In this document: positions 42,991-54,579 of the stretch, one piece after another
Layout of the letters: the number at the start of each line of letters is the position of its first letter
How positions within the stretch are numbered: the first letter of the stretch is position 1
Assembly: GCF_001006305.1 (NCBI RefSeq)
Contig: NZ_LBHJ01000001.1
Location: 62,001-126,000, forward strand
Length of the DNA stretch: 64,000 bases
From: Silvibacterium bohemicum
GTDB lineage: Bacteria > Acidobacteriota > Terriglobia > Terriglobales > Acidobacteriaceae
Reading direction: 5' to 3'
Notes under the pieces: model-generated
The model's input: the letters and a program-made list of their open reading frames with translations, nothing else
What the model was told of the DNA's origin: nothing
Databases searched by the model: none
Made by a program: the position numbers and the translations under genes

Positions 42991-43470
42991 TCACGCGTTC
43001 GGCTTTATCCACAAAAGGATCAAGGTTGCTGCGGTGGCGATATGTAGCAGGATATGCGCGGTGTTTGGCACAAGCCCATTGTGTGGCGGCAGGAAGGTGT
43101 GAGTGTTGCCGAACATGCGCCGATAGCGAGCAGCCCGCTCCGGCTCCGGTCGCAGAAGGTAGGGCACCCACCAGGCCCGTAGCTGGCCTGCAAAGAGCAG
43201 CCCATAGCTTATCCAGAGCCAGAGATCGAGCCAATGCGGGTAGCGCTTCCCGAAGGACAGCGCGCTGAAGACAAAACCAATGGTGTAGGGCACGCTCTGG
43301 ATCAGAGTAACGATCACCAGGCGCCGGCGAGTGTCCTGACTGCGCACCGCGGAGACATCGTTGAGACGGCCAAGCGGAACCCAGTCGTGTATCCAGAGAA
43401 AGACGATCTGGAACGCTTGCAAGGCGAGGAGCGGAAGCTCCAGCGAATTGACGACCTCGTACCGCATCAT
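42991..43470 (-). CDS. Integral membrane protein of unknown function
   Basis: A 159-residue protein with about four hydrophobic helices (SLELPLLALQAFQIVFLWIH, LVIVTLIQSVPYTIGFVFSA, WLDLWLWISYGLLFAGQL, LLHIATAATLILLWI). The central YRRMFGNTHTFLPPHNGLVPNTAH stretch is hydrophilic and conserved-looking. No motif is recognised. Confidence 0.65.
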   Translation of the reverse strand: MMRYEVVNSLELPLLALQAFQIVFLWIHDWVPLGRLNDVSAVRSQDTRRRLVIVTLIQSVPYTIGFVFSALSFGKRYPHWLDLWLWISYGLLFAGQLRAWWVPYLLRPEPERAARYRRMFGNTHTFLPPHNGLVPNTAHILLHIATAATLILLWIKPNA

Positions 43471-43577
43471 GCTGGGTTCGAGAATACAGACTTATAAGAA
43501 AACTGCTTGAGAATTCCTTCAGAGAGGAGCGATCAAGCGTGGACGGGAGAATTATTTCCCTCGTCCACACTTGAGCA

Positions 43578-46202
<2,625 letters not shown>

Positions 46203-46366
46203 TCTTTTCCTTTGCAATCGGATCGCATCCTAACAGACGCGGCTCCGGCACATATATCACTGTCAATTTGTGGAAGCTACCACGCATTGCCACTTCGAAT
46301 CTACCGGCGCTGTGGCGAAAGATGCTTGATCGGGCTCCTTGGAAGCAAGTTCCCGTAGGGAAAACA

Positions 46367-47542
46367 TCAAAAACACTTGACGAAATTTTTTCCCGGAAGT
46401 TGCCGCACGCGACCGGCGAGTTCCAGTTCGAAGAGCGCGGTAAAAATCTCCGACGAACTCAGTTCGTCCTCCAACTCTTCCATGATCTCGTCCATCTGCC
46501 GCGCCTCGTCGGGCTGCAGAAGAGCAAGCAGGCGAGTTTCGTGAGGTGAAAGTCCCTCTTCCTTAAATAACGATGCAGCAGGGGTCGCATTCGATGCAAG
46601 CCCCTCCCGCTTCTCCAGCTGCAGGCGGATCTGCGAAGGAAGGTCTTCCCACAGATCCTCCCATGTCGCGGTGAGCTTTGCGCCCTGCTTAATCAGCGTG
46701 TTAGGTCCCCATGCGTTTTTGGTTGTTACGTTGCCGGGCACGGCGTAAACGTCCCGATTCTGCTCGATGGCGCAGCGCGCGGTTACCCGCGTTCCACTGT
46801 ACTCTGCCGCCTCGACGACCAGCACGCCGACGCTCATGCCGCTGAGAATGCGATTGCGTTTGGGAAAATTTTGCGGAGCGGGGAAGGTTCCGAGCGGAAG
46901 TTCGGAGACGATCGTTCCTCCTCCAGCGACGATCTGTTCGGCGAGAGATTTATTTTCCTTGGGATAAATTACGTCGATGCCCGTGCCCCACACGGCGATG
47001 GTGGGGCGGCTGGCGGCGATCGCTCCTTTGTGCGCCGAGGTGTCGATGCCGCGTGCCATGCCGCTGACGACGATGAGGCCGCGATGCGCGAGATCGCGCG
47101 ACAGCATCTCCGCCATTCCGGAGCCGTAAGGCGTGGGATGGCGGGTGCCCACTACTGCGATCGATGGCTCGGAGAGAAGCTGCGCATGGCCGCGCAGCCA
47201 CAGCAGAGGAGGCGGCTCGAAGATCTCGCGCAGGCGCTCGGGGTAAGCCTGATCGGAGTAGGTCAAGAAAGATCCGCCGGTCTTGATGAGCTCCTCCATC
47301 TGCTGGTCGGCTGCGGCTCGCGCCTGGCCGCCGGCGATGAACTGCACGCTCTCGGCGGGGAACTGCAGGCCTTCGAGCTCGGTGAGGCGCATCTCGAGAA
47401 TCTTCGCAGCGGTTCCGGCGTGTTCGATGGCGCGCAGGATGCGGCGGGGGCCGAGCTTCGGCGTCATGGCCAGAGCCATCCACGCCATGCGCTCGTCATT
47501 CAACGCAGGGACGGATGGCGCACCAGCAAGTGCGGTCGTCAT
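46367..47542 (-). CDS. dprA: DNA-processing protein DprA
   Basis: A 391-residue protein that loads RecA on incoming single-stranded DNA during natural transformation. A helical N-terminal domain precedes the Rossmann core SIAVVGTRHPTPYGSGMAEM, GLIVVSGMARGIDTSAH, TIAVWGTGIDVIYPKENKSL and FPKRNRILSGMSVGVLVVEA. A C-terminal winged-helix domain begins near 320 (LSPHETRLLALLQPDEARQM). It suggests that this organism may be able to take up DNA; recA and cinA in the same window fit, though none is adjacent. Confidence 0.94.
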   Translation of the reverse strand: MTTALAGAPSVPALNDERMAWMALAMTPKLGPRRILRAIEHAGTAAKILEMRLTELEGLQFPAESVQFIAGGQARAAADQQMEELIKTGGSFLTYSDQAYPERLREIFEPPPLLWLRGHAQLLSEPSIAVVGTRHPTPYGSGMAEMLSRDLAHRGLIVVSGMARGIDTSAHKGAIAASRPTIAVWGTGIDVIYPKENKSLAEQIVAGGGTIVSELPLGTFPAPQNFPKRNRILSGMSVGVLVVEAAEYSGTRVTARCAIEQNRDVYAVPGNVTTKNAWGPNTLIKQGAKLTATWEDLWEDLPSQIRLQLEKREGLASNATPAASLFKEEGLSPHETRLLALLQPDEARQMDEIMEELEDELSSSEIFTALFELELAGRVRQLPGKNFVKCF

Positions 47543-47685
47543 GCAAAGGCCTCGGAAGAGGGAATCGCAACCCGTCTATAAATGCAGGTCCCGTCTATGA
47601 ATGCAGGTCCCTCTAGGAATTTGGTTCAGGATTTGCTCGGAGGTTAAGCGCGGTCCGAGGGGAAGTCAAGGAGAAGCCGGACAGA

Positions 47686-48609
47686 ATGATCCGTTCGGCC
47701 GTTACGGAAGAGTGGCGAGCCGGATTGTTACACTGGTTGGTGAACACGGCCTCCCGCAAGCTAGTTATCGCTGCCATTGATTTCGTCAACCCTGCACCGC
47801 TGATGTGGGACTTCGAGCACGAACCGCGCAAGAGCGAGCTGGCGCAGCGGTATACGATTCTCTCTTCGACACCGGCCGAATGTGCGCGGCGCCTGCAGTC
47901 GGGAGCTGCCGATATCGGATTGGTTCCGGTCGCAGCGTATGCGCTGGCGTCCGGGCAGCGCATCATTCCAGGCTGCACGGTCGCTTCGCTCGATATCATC
48001 CGCTCGATTCTGCTGGTGGTGCGCGCTGGTGATGGAGTCACTGGAGTGAAGAGCGTCGCGCTCGACACCGCATCGCTGACTTCGGCGACCTACACGCGCA
48101 TTCTCTTTGATAAACGGTGGAAGATTTTTCCAGAGTTTCTGCCGCATGCTGCAGACCTTGACGCGATGCTTGCAAAAGCCGATGCCGCGTTGCTGATCGG
48201 CGACCCCGCTCTGCTGGCTCTCGAAGACCGCGAGAAGCGCGAGGCGCGAACCGGCGAACGGCTGGAGTATCTCGATTTGTCGCATGAATGGCGCAGCTGG
48301 ACGGGCACGCCCTGGATCTCGGCTTTCTGGTCGGTGCGCGATGAAGCTTTCTCGCCGGAGACGGTCACTGCGGCGCAGGTGGTCGAGGACTTTCAGCATT
48401 CGCGCGACAATGGGCTGGTGCACACCGAGGATCTGGTGTCGGAGTGGTCGGCACGCATCGCCGTTCCTGCAGCCACTCTGCGGACCTACCTTACTCGCAA
48501 CGTTCATTACGTTCTGGACGATGCCTGCCTCGACGGCTTGAACCTTTTTTACCGATACGCAGCAGAATGCGGCGCGCTTCCAGCGGTGCAAACACTCAAA
48601 TTTCTCTGA
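47686..48609 (+). CDS. mqnA: Chorismate dehydratase MqnA (futalosine menaquinone pathway)
   Basis: A 307-residue periplasmic-binding-like enzyme that converts chorismate to 3-[(1-carboxyvinyl)oxy]benzoate. VIAAIDFVNPAPLMWDFEHE opens the domain, SGAADIGLVPVAAYAL is the ligand-loop region, and SVALDTASLTSATYTRIL contains the D-x-x-S-x-T-S motif. DAALLIGDPAL and WISAFWSVRDEA follow. The 18 residues before the GTG at 47740 may not belong to the protein, since family members begin near there. It indicates menaquinone synthesis by the futalosine route. Confidence 0.9.
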   Translation: MIRSAVTEEWRAGLLHWLVNTASRKLVIAAIDFVNPAPLMWDFEHEPRKSELAQRYTILSSTPAECARRLQSGAADIGLVPVAAYALASGQRIIPGCTVASLDIIRSILLVVRAGDGVTGVKSVALDTASLTSATYTRILFDKRWKIFPEFLPHAADLDAMLAKADAALLIGDPALLALEDREKREARTGERLEYLDLSHEWRSWTGTPWISAFWSVRDEAFSPETVTAAQVVEDFQHSRDNGLVHTEDLVSEWSARIAVPAATLRTYLTRNVHYVLDDACLDGLNLFYRYAAECGALPAVQTLKFL

Positions 48610-48651
48610 TATTTCGAGAGCTGGCGACCTGAGAGCCGTGCATCGCGTCCA

Positions 48652-49317
48652 ATGAGCGTGCTCCTAGCCCAAAAACACGCTGCTCCCAAGCGGTTGGTGC
48701 CTCACTGGCTCATTCATCTGGGGCTTCTCGGCGTGTTTGCGGTTGCGATTCTCGATGCCTCGCCGATTCCTCTTCCCTTGCCGGGCAGCACGGACCTGTT
48801 GATTCTGGTTCTCGCCGCGCATCGCGGCAATCCCTGGCTTCTTGCTATTGCCGGAATCGCGGGCAGCTTGATCGGTGCTTATACCACCTGGGAGGCGGCA
48901 AAAAAAGGCGGCATGGCCATGGTGCAGCGCTATGTGCCGGAGCGATTCCTGAAGCGAATCGAGCCATGGGTCAAGCGCAATGGCATGTTGAGTGTGATGG
49001 TGGCCTGCGTTCTGCCGCCGCCGATTCCGCTGCTGCCGTTTCTGCTCTGTGCCGGGGCGCTGGGCGTGGAGCGGCGGCCGTTTCTAACGGCGGTCGCGAT
49101 TGCGCGCACGGCTCGTTATGGACTGGTGGCGTGGCTGGGCGCGGTCTATGGCCGCCGCGTGATTCGTCTCTGGTCAGGCTACGCGGCCGGATGGTCGGAC
49201 GTTATTTTGTGGAGCTTTATTGGGCTGGTAATCGCGGCAATTCTGTTTGGGCTGTGGAAGTATAAGCACGACAAGCGGCGGCTGGGTTCGGCAGAGCCGG
49301 TCGGCGCTGCGGGTTGA
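48652..49317 (+). CDS. DedA/SNARE-associated family membrane protein
   Basis: A 221-residue membrane protein with a VTT/DedA domain: LLGVFAVAILDASPIPLPLPGSTDLLILVLAAH contains the amphipathic reentrant segment, then GIAGSLIGAYTTWEAAKKGG, and VACVLPPPIPLLPFLLCAGALGV as the conserved pro-rich loop. Such proteins act in lipid scrambling or transport across the membrane. It begins 42 bases after mqnA, so co-transcription is possible. Confidence 0.82.
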   Translation: MSVLLAQKHAAPKRLVPHWLIHLGLLGVFAVAILDASPIPLPLPGSTDLLILVLAAHRGNPWLLAIAGIAGSLIGAYTTWEAAKKGGMAMVQRYVPERFLKRIEPWVKRNGMLSVMVACVLPPPIPLLPFLLCAGALGVERRPFLTAVAIARTARYGLVAWLGAVYGRRVIRLWSGYAAGWSDVILWSFIGLVIAAILFGLWKYKHDKRRLGSAEPVGAAG

Positions 49318-49400
49318 ATGCGTTCGTTCCTTCTCTGAGGAATTTATTTTCGGCGAAGGAATGGTGATGGGATGCGATGATGCTTTCTCACTTGCATCGT

Positions 49401-49535
49401 CGAGATTCTTCGCTGCGCTCAGAATGACGAACTTACAACTGTTCCTGTGATGGCCCGTTGCCGAAGCAAAATCTGTGGCGGCACCTGCAACTACAGGTCC
49501 CTCCACTTCGCTTTGCTACGGTCGGGATGACAATT
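49401..49535. repeat. Two family A repeats near the fabH end
   Basis: A degenerate CGAGATTCTTCGCTGCGCTC copy at 49401-49433 is followed by a consensus copy at 49491-49535 (CTACAGGTCCCTCCACTTCG, CTTTGCTACGGTCGGGATGA, CAATT). They occupy the gap between the DedA-type gene and fabH. Confidence 0.7.
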
Positions 49536-49578
49536 CTAAGCAAGTGACCAATGACTCAGGGGACTGGCGTGAGGAATT

Positions 49579-50595
49579 TTAAAATTCCCAGCGCAGCAGC
49601 GTTGCGCCGACCGTGAAACCTGCGCCTACGCTGGCGATCAGCACCAGGTCGCCCTTGTGCAGGCGCTTTTCCTCGACGCCGGTGTTCATGGCCAGAGGGA
49701 TGGTGCCGGCCGTGGTGTTTCCGTAGCGGTCGATGTTGATGATGACCTTTTCGAGCGGCAGTCCGAGGCGCTCCGCGCTGGAGGCGATGATGCGCTGGTT
49801 GGCCTGGTGGGGAATGAAACATGCCAGTTCGTTGACGGAGATGTTGTTGCGGGAGAGCACCTTTTCCGATGTCTCGACCATCTTGCGTACTGCGAACTTA
49901 TAGACCGCCTGGCCGTCCTGATGCACGTAGTGCATCTTTTGCGCGATGGTCTCGGCGGTTGCAGGATGAGCGCTTCCGCCCCCCGGCATTTTCAAGGCTG
50001 CAGCTCCCGAGCCATCGATCTCGTGCGCGAAGTCGATCATGCCGATTTCGCCCTCTTCAGTCGGCTCGATGAGGACCGCGCCTGCTCCGTCGCCGAAGAG
50101 CACGCAGGTGGTGCGGTCGGTGTAATCGATGATGGAAGACATGGTGTCGGCGCCGATGACCAGCACCTTGGAATGCGCGCCGCTCTCCACCAGCTTGGTG
50201 CCCATCTGCAGGGCGTAGACGAAGCCGGAGCAGGCCGCGGAGAGATCGAATCCCCAGGCGCCCTTGGCTCCCAGCTTGTCCTGAACCAGGCAGGCGGTCG
50301 CGGGAAAGAGCATGTCCGGCGTGACAGTGGCGATGATGATGGCCTCGACTTCACTGGGATCGATGCCGCGGTTCTTGAGGCAGACGCGGGCTGCTTCGAC
50401 TGCCATATCGCTGGTGGCCATCCCCGGCTCGACGAGGTGCCGTTCGCGAATTCCTACCCGGGAGTAGATCCACTCGTCCGAGGTCTCGACCATCTTCTCG
50501 AGATCTTTATTGGTCAGCAGGCGGGGCGGAACGTAGGCTCCAATAGCACTGATTTTGGCGCGCCGGGCAACAGCTGGACGGACAGCGAGAGTCAA
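49579..50595 (-). CDS. fabH: 3-oxoacyl-[acyl-carrier-protein] synthase III
   Basis: A 338-residue KAS III that starts fatty-acid synthesis by condensing an acyl-CoA with malonyl-ACP. The Cys nucleophile is in DLSAACSGFVYALQMG, the His in CFIPHQANQRII, and the Asn in INIDRYGNTTAGT. The proposed start is TTG at 50595, with GGAG eight bases upstream; a longer frame from 50736 runs through the SRP RNA gene region and is not used. Confidence 0.95.
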   Translation of the reverse strand: MTLAVRPAVARRAKISAIGAYVPPRLLTNKDLEKMVETSDEWIYSRVGIRERHLVEPGMATSDMAVEAARVCLKNRGIDPSEVEAIIIATVTPDMLFPATACLVQDKLGAKGAWGFDLSAACSGFVYALQMGTKLVESGAHSKVLVIGADTMSSIIDYTDRTTCVLFGDGAGAVLIEPTEEGEIGMIDFAHEIDGSGAAALKMPGGGSAHPATAETIAQKMHYVHQDGQAVYKFAVRKMVETSEKVLSRNNISVNELACFIPHQANQRIIASSAERLGLPLEKVIINIDRYGNTTAGTIPLAMNTGVEEKRLHKGDLVLIASVGAGFTVGATLLRWEF

Positions 50596-50713
50596 TGAAC
50601 ATTCTCCAGAACAAATGATTTCAAAAACCTTATTGTCGCCGAGGCCGGAGAGGGCTGTCCATTGCGGTGCAGGGAGACGCGGAATAGAAGGAGCGAGGAG
50701 GGAAAATCTACAT

Positions 50714-50810
50714 GTACCGGGAGACCTGCTGCGCACGCACTAGCCCGTTACCGTTGCTTCCTTCCGGACCTGGCGGGATTGGCGGGATTGCGCCGCGCAG
50801 GGCCCGGCAC
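50714..50810 (-). ncRNA. ffs: Signal recognition particle RNA (4.5S-type, small form)
   Basis: The minus strand contains the SRP domain IV core CAGGTCCGGAAGGAAGCAAC, with GGTAACGGGC after it. The 5' GTGCCGGGCC and the 3' CCCGGTAC ends can pair. The 97-base length is typical of the bacterial short form, which binds Ffh for cotranslational targeting. Exact ends are inferred from pairing. It lies upstream of fabH; ftsY, the receptor gene, is at the other end of the window. Confidence 0.9.
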
Positions 50811-50880
50811 ACGTTCGATTCTACCACCTCGGCGGAGGGTGATCTAGCCGCGGTGTAGACTTCCTCCGGAGGTACGGAAG

Positions 50881-51015
50881 ATGGCAGCCACCGCCGCTCA
50901 CACCTCAGTTCCCGTCGAAGTTTATCTGCGTTCTTCCTATGAGCCGGATGCCGAATATGTTGATGGCGAGATCGAGGAGCGGCCCATGGGCGAATACGAA
51001 CACTCGTCGTGGCAA
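50881..51015 (+). pseudogene. Truncated Uma2-family endonuclease-like gene
   Basis: The first 45 residues (MAATAAHTSVPVEVYLRSSY, EPDAEYVDGEIEERPMGEYE, HSSWQ) match the N-terminus of the Uma2/DUF820 restriction-endonuclease-like family. The frame then changes into a family E repeat at 51026, losing the catalytic core. It is preceded by GGAGG near 50870, so the start looks genuine. Classed as a broken remnant. Confidence 0.7.
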
Positions 51016-51025
51016 GGGGACGGAT

Positions 51026-51110
51026 TTTCACCGCGGAGACGCCAAGGACGCAAAGAGATCGCTTCCGGGTCGGTGGTCCTCCGTGTTCTCTGCGACCTCT
51101 GTGGTGAATG
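51026..51110. repeat. Intergenic repeat, family E, at the break of the Uma2 fragment
   Basis: TTTCACCGCGGAGACGCC and TCTGCGACCTCTGTGGTGAA form an imperfect inverted repeat, like the copy at 14704-14780. It sits directly after the last conserved residue of the gene remnant. Confidence 0.6.
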
Positions 51111-51145
51111 CGCTCAAGCATCCGTAATCCGGTAAAATAAAGGGT

Positions 51146-52696
51146 GTGACCCACTCTCTCCTCGACGAGCCTGCAATCGGTCTCGCCGATTCCTCAAAAT
51201 CCGTTCCCTCCCGCCCCCGCGTGGGATTCGTCTCGCTCGGCTGTCCCAAGAACCTGGTGGACAGCGAAGTGATGATGGGTCTGCTCGATCGCGCCGGCGC
51301 CGAGATGACCTCCGACGTCAACGCCGCGGAGATTCTTGTCGTCAATACCTGCTCGTTCATCGATGCCGCCAAGCAGGAGTCGGTCGACGCCATCCTGGAG
51401 ATGGCGCAGCACAAGACCGCCGGCACGGCGCGCAAGCTTATCGTGGCGGGATGCCTGGTCGAGCGCTATCGGGACGAGATCCGCAAGAATATCCCTGAAG
51501 TCGACGCCGTGGTCGGCACCGGCGAACTGGAGCAGATTCTGGCCGCCGCGGGGCTTTCATCTCCCGCGCCGCAGATTACTGAGCCCTCGCCGTTTACCAT
51601 TCTGACCGGCGCACAAGCTGCCGCGTCCACCGGAGCCAGGCCGGAAGGCGATCTCCGCGAGCAACAGGGCCGCTTCTCCCGCAACGAGTGGGACGGAGCC
51701 GAAGCCCAGCTCCCGCAGTATCTTTACGACCACACCACGCCGCGTTTGCTGGCGACCAAGAAGGCTTCTGCGTACATCAAGATTGCCGAGGGCTGCGACC
51801 ACCCCTGCAGCTTCTGCGTTATTCCCAATCTGCGCGGCAAGTTCCGCTCCCGGCGTTTCGAGTCGGTAATCACCGAAGCCGAGAGCCTGGTGGCGCAGGG
51901 CGTTCGGGAAATTACGCTGATCGGCCAGGACACGACCTGCTACGGCGAAGACATGGGGCTCAAGGACGGGCTGGCGCAGCTTCTGGATCGTCTGGCGGTC
52001 ATTCCCGGCCTGGTCTGGCTGCGTTTTCTCTACGCTTATCCGAATAAGATCACCGGCAAGCTGCTCGAAACCATCGCGAAGCACGAGAATATTGCCAAGT
52101 ATCTCGACGTGCCGTTGCAGCACGCCTCCGGGCCGGTGCTCAAGAGCATGAAGCGTGGGGCGAATGCCGAGATTTTCCTGAAGACGGTGGCGAAGGTTCG
52201 CGAGACGGTTCCCGGAATTGCGCTGCGTACGTCGTTCATTGTCGGCTTTCCGGGTGAGACGGAGCAGGATTTCGAAACGCTGTGCAATTTTGTCCGTGAA
52301 GCGAAGTTCGACTGGCTGGGAGTCTTCGGCTATTCGGATGAAGATGGATCGAAGGCGTTCTCGCTCGGGGAGAAAGTTCCGCAGCGGGTTATCGAAAGCC
52401 GCAAGCGCAAGCTGATGACGATTCAGAAGAGCATCAGCAAGAAGGCGAAGGCGGCCTGGGTTGGCCGCGCGCTGGATGTACTGGTCGAAGGCGAATCGGA
52501 AGAGACGCCGCTGCTGTGGGAGGGCCGGACGCAGTTCCATGCACCGGAGATCGACGGAACGGTCTATATTAACGACTTCGGTCCGTTCGACGAGCTGGTT
52601 GCCGGTCGTTTTTACCGCTGCGAGATTACCGAGGCGCACGATTATGACGTGGTGGCCCGCGTCATTTCCGAGAGTTCAGCATCCATATCTGGATAG
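51146..52696 (+). CDS. rimO: Ribosomal protein S12 methylthiotransferase RimO
   Basis: A 516-residue radical-SAM enzyme that methylthiolates Asp88 of ribosomal protein S12. The N-terminal UPF0004 domain carries Cys in FVSLGCPKNLVDSEVMMG, VVNTCSFIDAA and VAGCLVERY. The radical-SAM cluster is in IAEGCDHPCSFCVIPNLRG, and a TRAM domain ends the protein. It is about 70 residues longer than E. coli RimO; the extra length lies near residues 135-190 (a Pro/Ala/Ser-rich insert before LPQYLYDHTTP). The start is GTG at 51146. Confidence 0.95.
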   Translation: MTHSLLDEPAIGLADSSKSVPSRPRVGFVSLGCPKNLVDSEVMMGLLDRAGAEMTSDVNAAEILVVNTCSFIDAAKQESVDAILEMAQHKTAGTARKLIVAGCLVERYRDEIRKNIPEVDAVVGTGELEQILAAAGLSSPAPQITEPSPFTILTGAQAAASTGARPEGDLREQQGRFSRNEWDGAEAQLPQYLYDHTTPRLLATKKASAYIKIAEGCDHPCSFCVIPNLRGKFRSRRFESVITEAESLVAQGVREITLIGQDTTCYGEDMGLKDGLAQLLDRLAVIPGLVWLRFLYAYPNKITGKLLETIAKHENIAKYLDVPLQHASGPVLKSMKRGANAEIFLKTVAKVRETVPGIALRTSFIVGFPGETEQDFETLCNFVREAKFDWLGVFGYSDEDGSKAFSLGEKVPQRVIESRKRKLMTIQKSISKKAKAAWVGRALDVLVEGESEETPLLWEGRTQFHAPEIDGTVYINDFGPFDELVAGRFYRCEITEAHDYDVVARVISESSASISG

Positions 52697-52725
52697 AACG
52701 ATTATCTGAACCGAACAAGTTAAAG

Positions 52726-52956
52726 ATGAGCACTCCTCCGAATCGCGCATTACGTTGTCCGACCTGCCGCACGCTGGTTACTGCCGGAGAAGGAAATTTT
52801 CCCTTCTGCAGCGACCGCTGCCGGCTCATCGACCTGGGCAAGTGGGCCAGCGGGGCCTACCGCATCTCGTCGCCAATTCTCGATCCCGATGTCCTGGAAG
52901 GACTGGAAAATACTCCGCGACGCCAGGAAGACGACGATGACCGCGGCGACCGCTAA
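52726..52956 (+). CDS. yacG: DNA gyrase inhibitor YacG-type zinc protein
   Basis: A 76-residue zinc-binding protein with four Cys ligands in LRCPTCRTLV (8-17) and FPFCSDRCRLIDLGKWASGA, the classic YacG arrangement. E. coli YacG inhibits gyrase by binding GyrB. It follows rimO by 30 bases and overlaps pgpA by 20 bases, so the three are probably one operon. The tail is acidic. Confidence 0.9.
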   Translation: MSTPPNRALRCPTCRTLVTAGEGNFPFCSDRCRLIDLGKWASGAYRISSPILDPDVLEGLENTPRRQEDDDDRGDR

Positions 52957-53473
52957 ACCTCCAGCTTCCACGTCTCCTGTTTCCACTGCGAAGGTCCGGT
53001 GGGGGCGCACGACGTGGGCATGGCTGGCTGGAACCTTCTTCGGGATAGGCTTGCTTCCCGCCGGTCCTGGAACCTGGGCCTCGCTGGCGGCGACGGCTCT
53101 CTGGTTTTTCGCGGCTCGGGCGACCCATCCTAGTACATCAGTTCTGGTGGCCGCTACGCTCACGGCGGGCGTGCTCGCGACCCTTATCGGCATCCCCGCG
53201 GCATCGATCGTCGAGCGGGAGAGCGGGCGGGAAGATCCGGGGCATGTGGTCATCGACGAAGTGGCGGGACAGTGGATCGCGCTGGCGGCTTCGCCGGTCG
53301 AAATTCGTCATGCGCTGCTGGCATTCGCTTTTTTTCGTCTTTTCGATATCACAAAACCTGCGCCGGCTCGCCAGCTGGAGCGGCTGCACGGCGGTCTCGG
53401 TATCATGATGGATGATGTTGCCGCCGGGATTTACGCTCTACTCGCGTGCCTGATCGTGCATCATTGGTGGTAA
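52937..53473 (+). CDS. pgpA: Phosphatidylglycerophosphatase A
   Basis: A 178-residue membrane enzyme that dephosphorylates phosphatidylglycerophosphate. GTFFGIGLLPAGPGTWASL, EDPGHVVIDEVAGQWIAL and FFRLFDITKPAPARQLE are the conserved blocks; Asp and Glu in the second bind metal. Four membrane helices follow from hydrophobicity. The ATG at 52937 lies inside yacG, so the start is chosen there to match the family N-terminus. Confidence 0.9.
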   Translation: MTAATAKPPASTSPVSTAKVRWGRTTWAWLAGTFFGIGLLPAGPGTWASLAATALWFFAARATHPSTSVLVAATLTAGVLATLIGIPAASIVERESGREDPGHVVIDEVAGQWIALAASPVEIRHALLAFAFFRLFDITKPAPARQLERLHGGLGIMMDDVAAGIYALLACLIVHHWW

Positions 53474-53490
53474 GAGCTTTTTAGGAAAAA

Positions 53491-54531
53491 ATGACGCCAC
53501 TTATCAAATCCGATTCGGGCAACGCGCCGCGCATCGAGTCCGTTCAGCCGGATGTAACCCTCCCCGGCGGAGAGATCGAGATTCTCGGGGCCAATCTGGG
53601 CGCCATTTCCTACCGGCGTCCGGTGGCGATGGTTGGCGAGCTGGCTGCGCGGGTCCTGATGAGCCGCAACAAGCGCATTGTACTGCGCATTCCCGAAGAA
53701 GCCGAGAGCGGACGCCTGCGCATTTTGCAGAACGGCGCGCAGAGCAATTCCGTCGATCTGTCTGTCGCATCTCTGCTGGCTAGTGGAGTCCACGCGGTTT
53801 CGAGCCCTGCCGTGGATCGCGATGGAAATGTTTACGTTACTTTCTCCGGGTCGCGCGGGCAGGAGACACCGGTTTCTGTCTTCCGCATCGAGAAGGATGG
53901 CGACATGCGGCCCTTTCTCAGCGGCATCATGAACGCGACGGGCCTGGCTGTGGGAGAAGATGGCAACCTTTATGTTTCCTCGCGACAAGAAGGCACAGTT
54001 TACCGGGTGACCCCGGCCGGAGCGGCGTCGGTTTACGCCGAGGGCATGGGGATTGCCACCGGGATGGCCTTCGATGGCGAAGGAAACCTGTACGTCGGCG
54101 ACCGCAGCGGCACCATCTTCAAGATTGCTCCCGACCGCCAGATCTTTGTCTTTGCGACTCTGGAGCCGAGCGTTGCGGCTTACCACCTGGCATTCGGTAT
54201 CGATGGCACGCTGTATGTGACAGGCCCGACGCCGTCCAGCTATGACAATCTTTACGCCATCGACCGGGATGGGGCGATTACGGTTTTCTATCGGGGATTG
54301 GGGCGACCGCAGGGTGTCGCGGTCGATGTCTCCGGCGCAGTCTATGTTGCCGCTTCCTTCGAGGGGCGTCGCGGCGTGGTCCGCGTTACGCAGCCGGATG
54401 AGGCCGAGCTGGTCATTGCCGGATCGGGCATCGTGGGATTTACCTTCGTTCCCGGCGGAAGCGCGCTCGTGGCCACCAACAGCTCCGTTTATCATGTACC
54501 GTTGGGCGTTGAGGGATGGCAACTCTACTAA
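53491..54531 (+). CDS. IPT/TIG plus NHL-type beta-propeller protein
   Basis: A 346-residue protein with an N-terminal IPT/TIG-like domain (IESVQPDVTLPGGEIEILGANLG, residues 15-95). A propeller follows, made of repeats such as VSSPAVDRDGNVYVTFSG, ATGLAVGEDGNLYVSS, ATGMAFDGEGNLYVGDR and AFGIDGTLYVTG. No signal peptide is obvious. The function is unknown. It follows pgpA by 17 bases and precedes cinA by 48, so it may belong to the rimO-yacG-pgpA operon. Confidence 0.8.
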   Translation: MTPLIKSDSGNAPRIESVQPDVTLPGGEIEILGANLGAISYRRPVAMVGELAARVLMSRNKRIVLRIPEEAESGRLRILQNGAQSNSVDLSVASLLASGVHAVSSPAVDRDGNVYVTFSGSRGQETPVSVFRIEKDGDMRPFLSGIMNATGLAVGEDGNLYVSSRQEGTVYRVTPAGAASVYAEGMGIATGMAFDGEGNLYVGDRSGTIFKIAPDRQIFVFATLEPSVAAYHLAFGIDGTLYVTGPTPSSYDNLYAIDRDGAITVFYRGLGRPQGVAVDVSGAVYVAASFEGRRGVVRVTQPDEAELVIAGSGIVGFTFVPGGSALVATNSSVYHVPLGVEGWQLY

Positions 54532-54579
54532 AGTGAGTGGGCAAGAATTCAATCCTGAATCCAGACTGGCCGGCGCTCG

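Noticed and set aside
43528-43577. Hairpin GTGGACG/CGTCCAC after topA as a terminator
   Set aside because: The symmetric arms are present, but no T-rich tract follows on the minus strand, so it was not listed.
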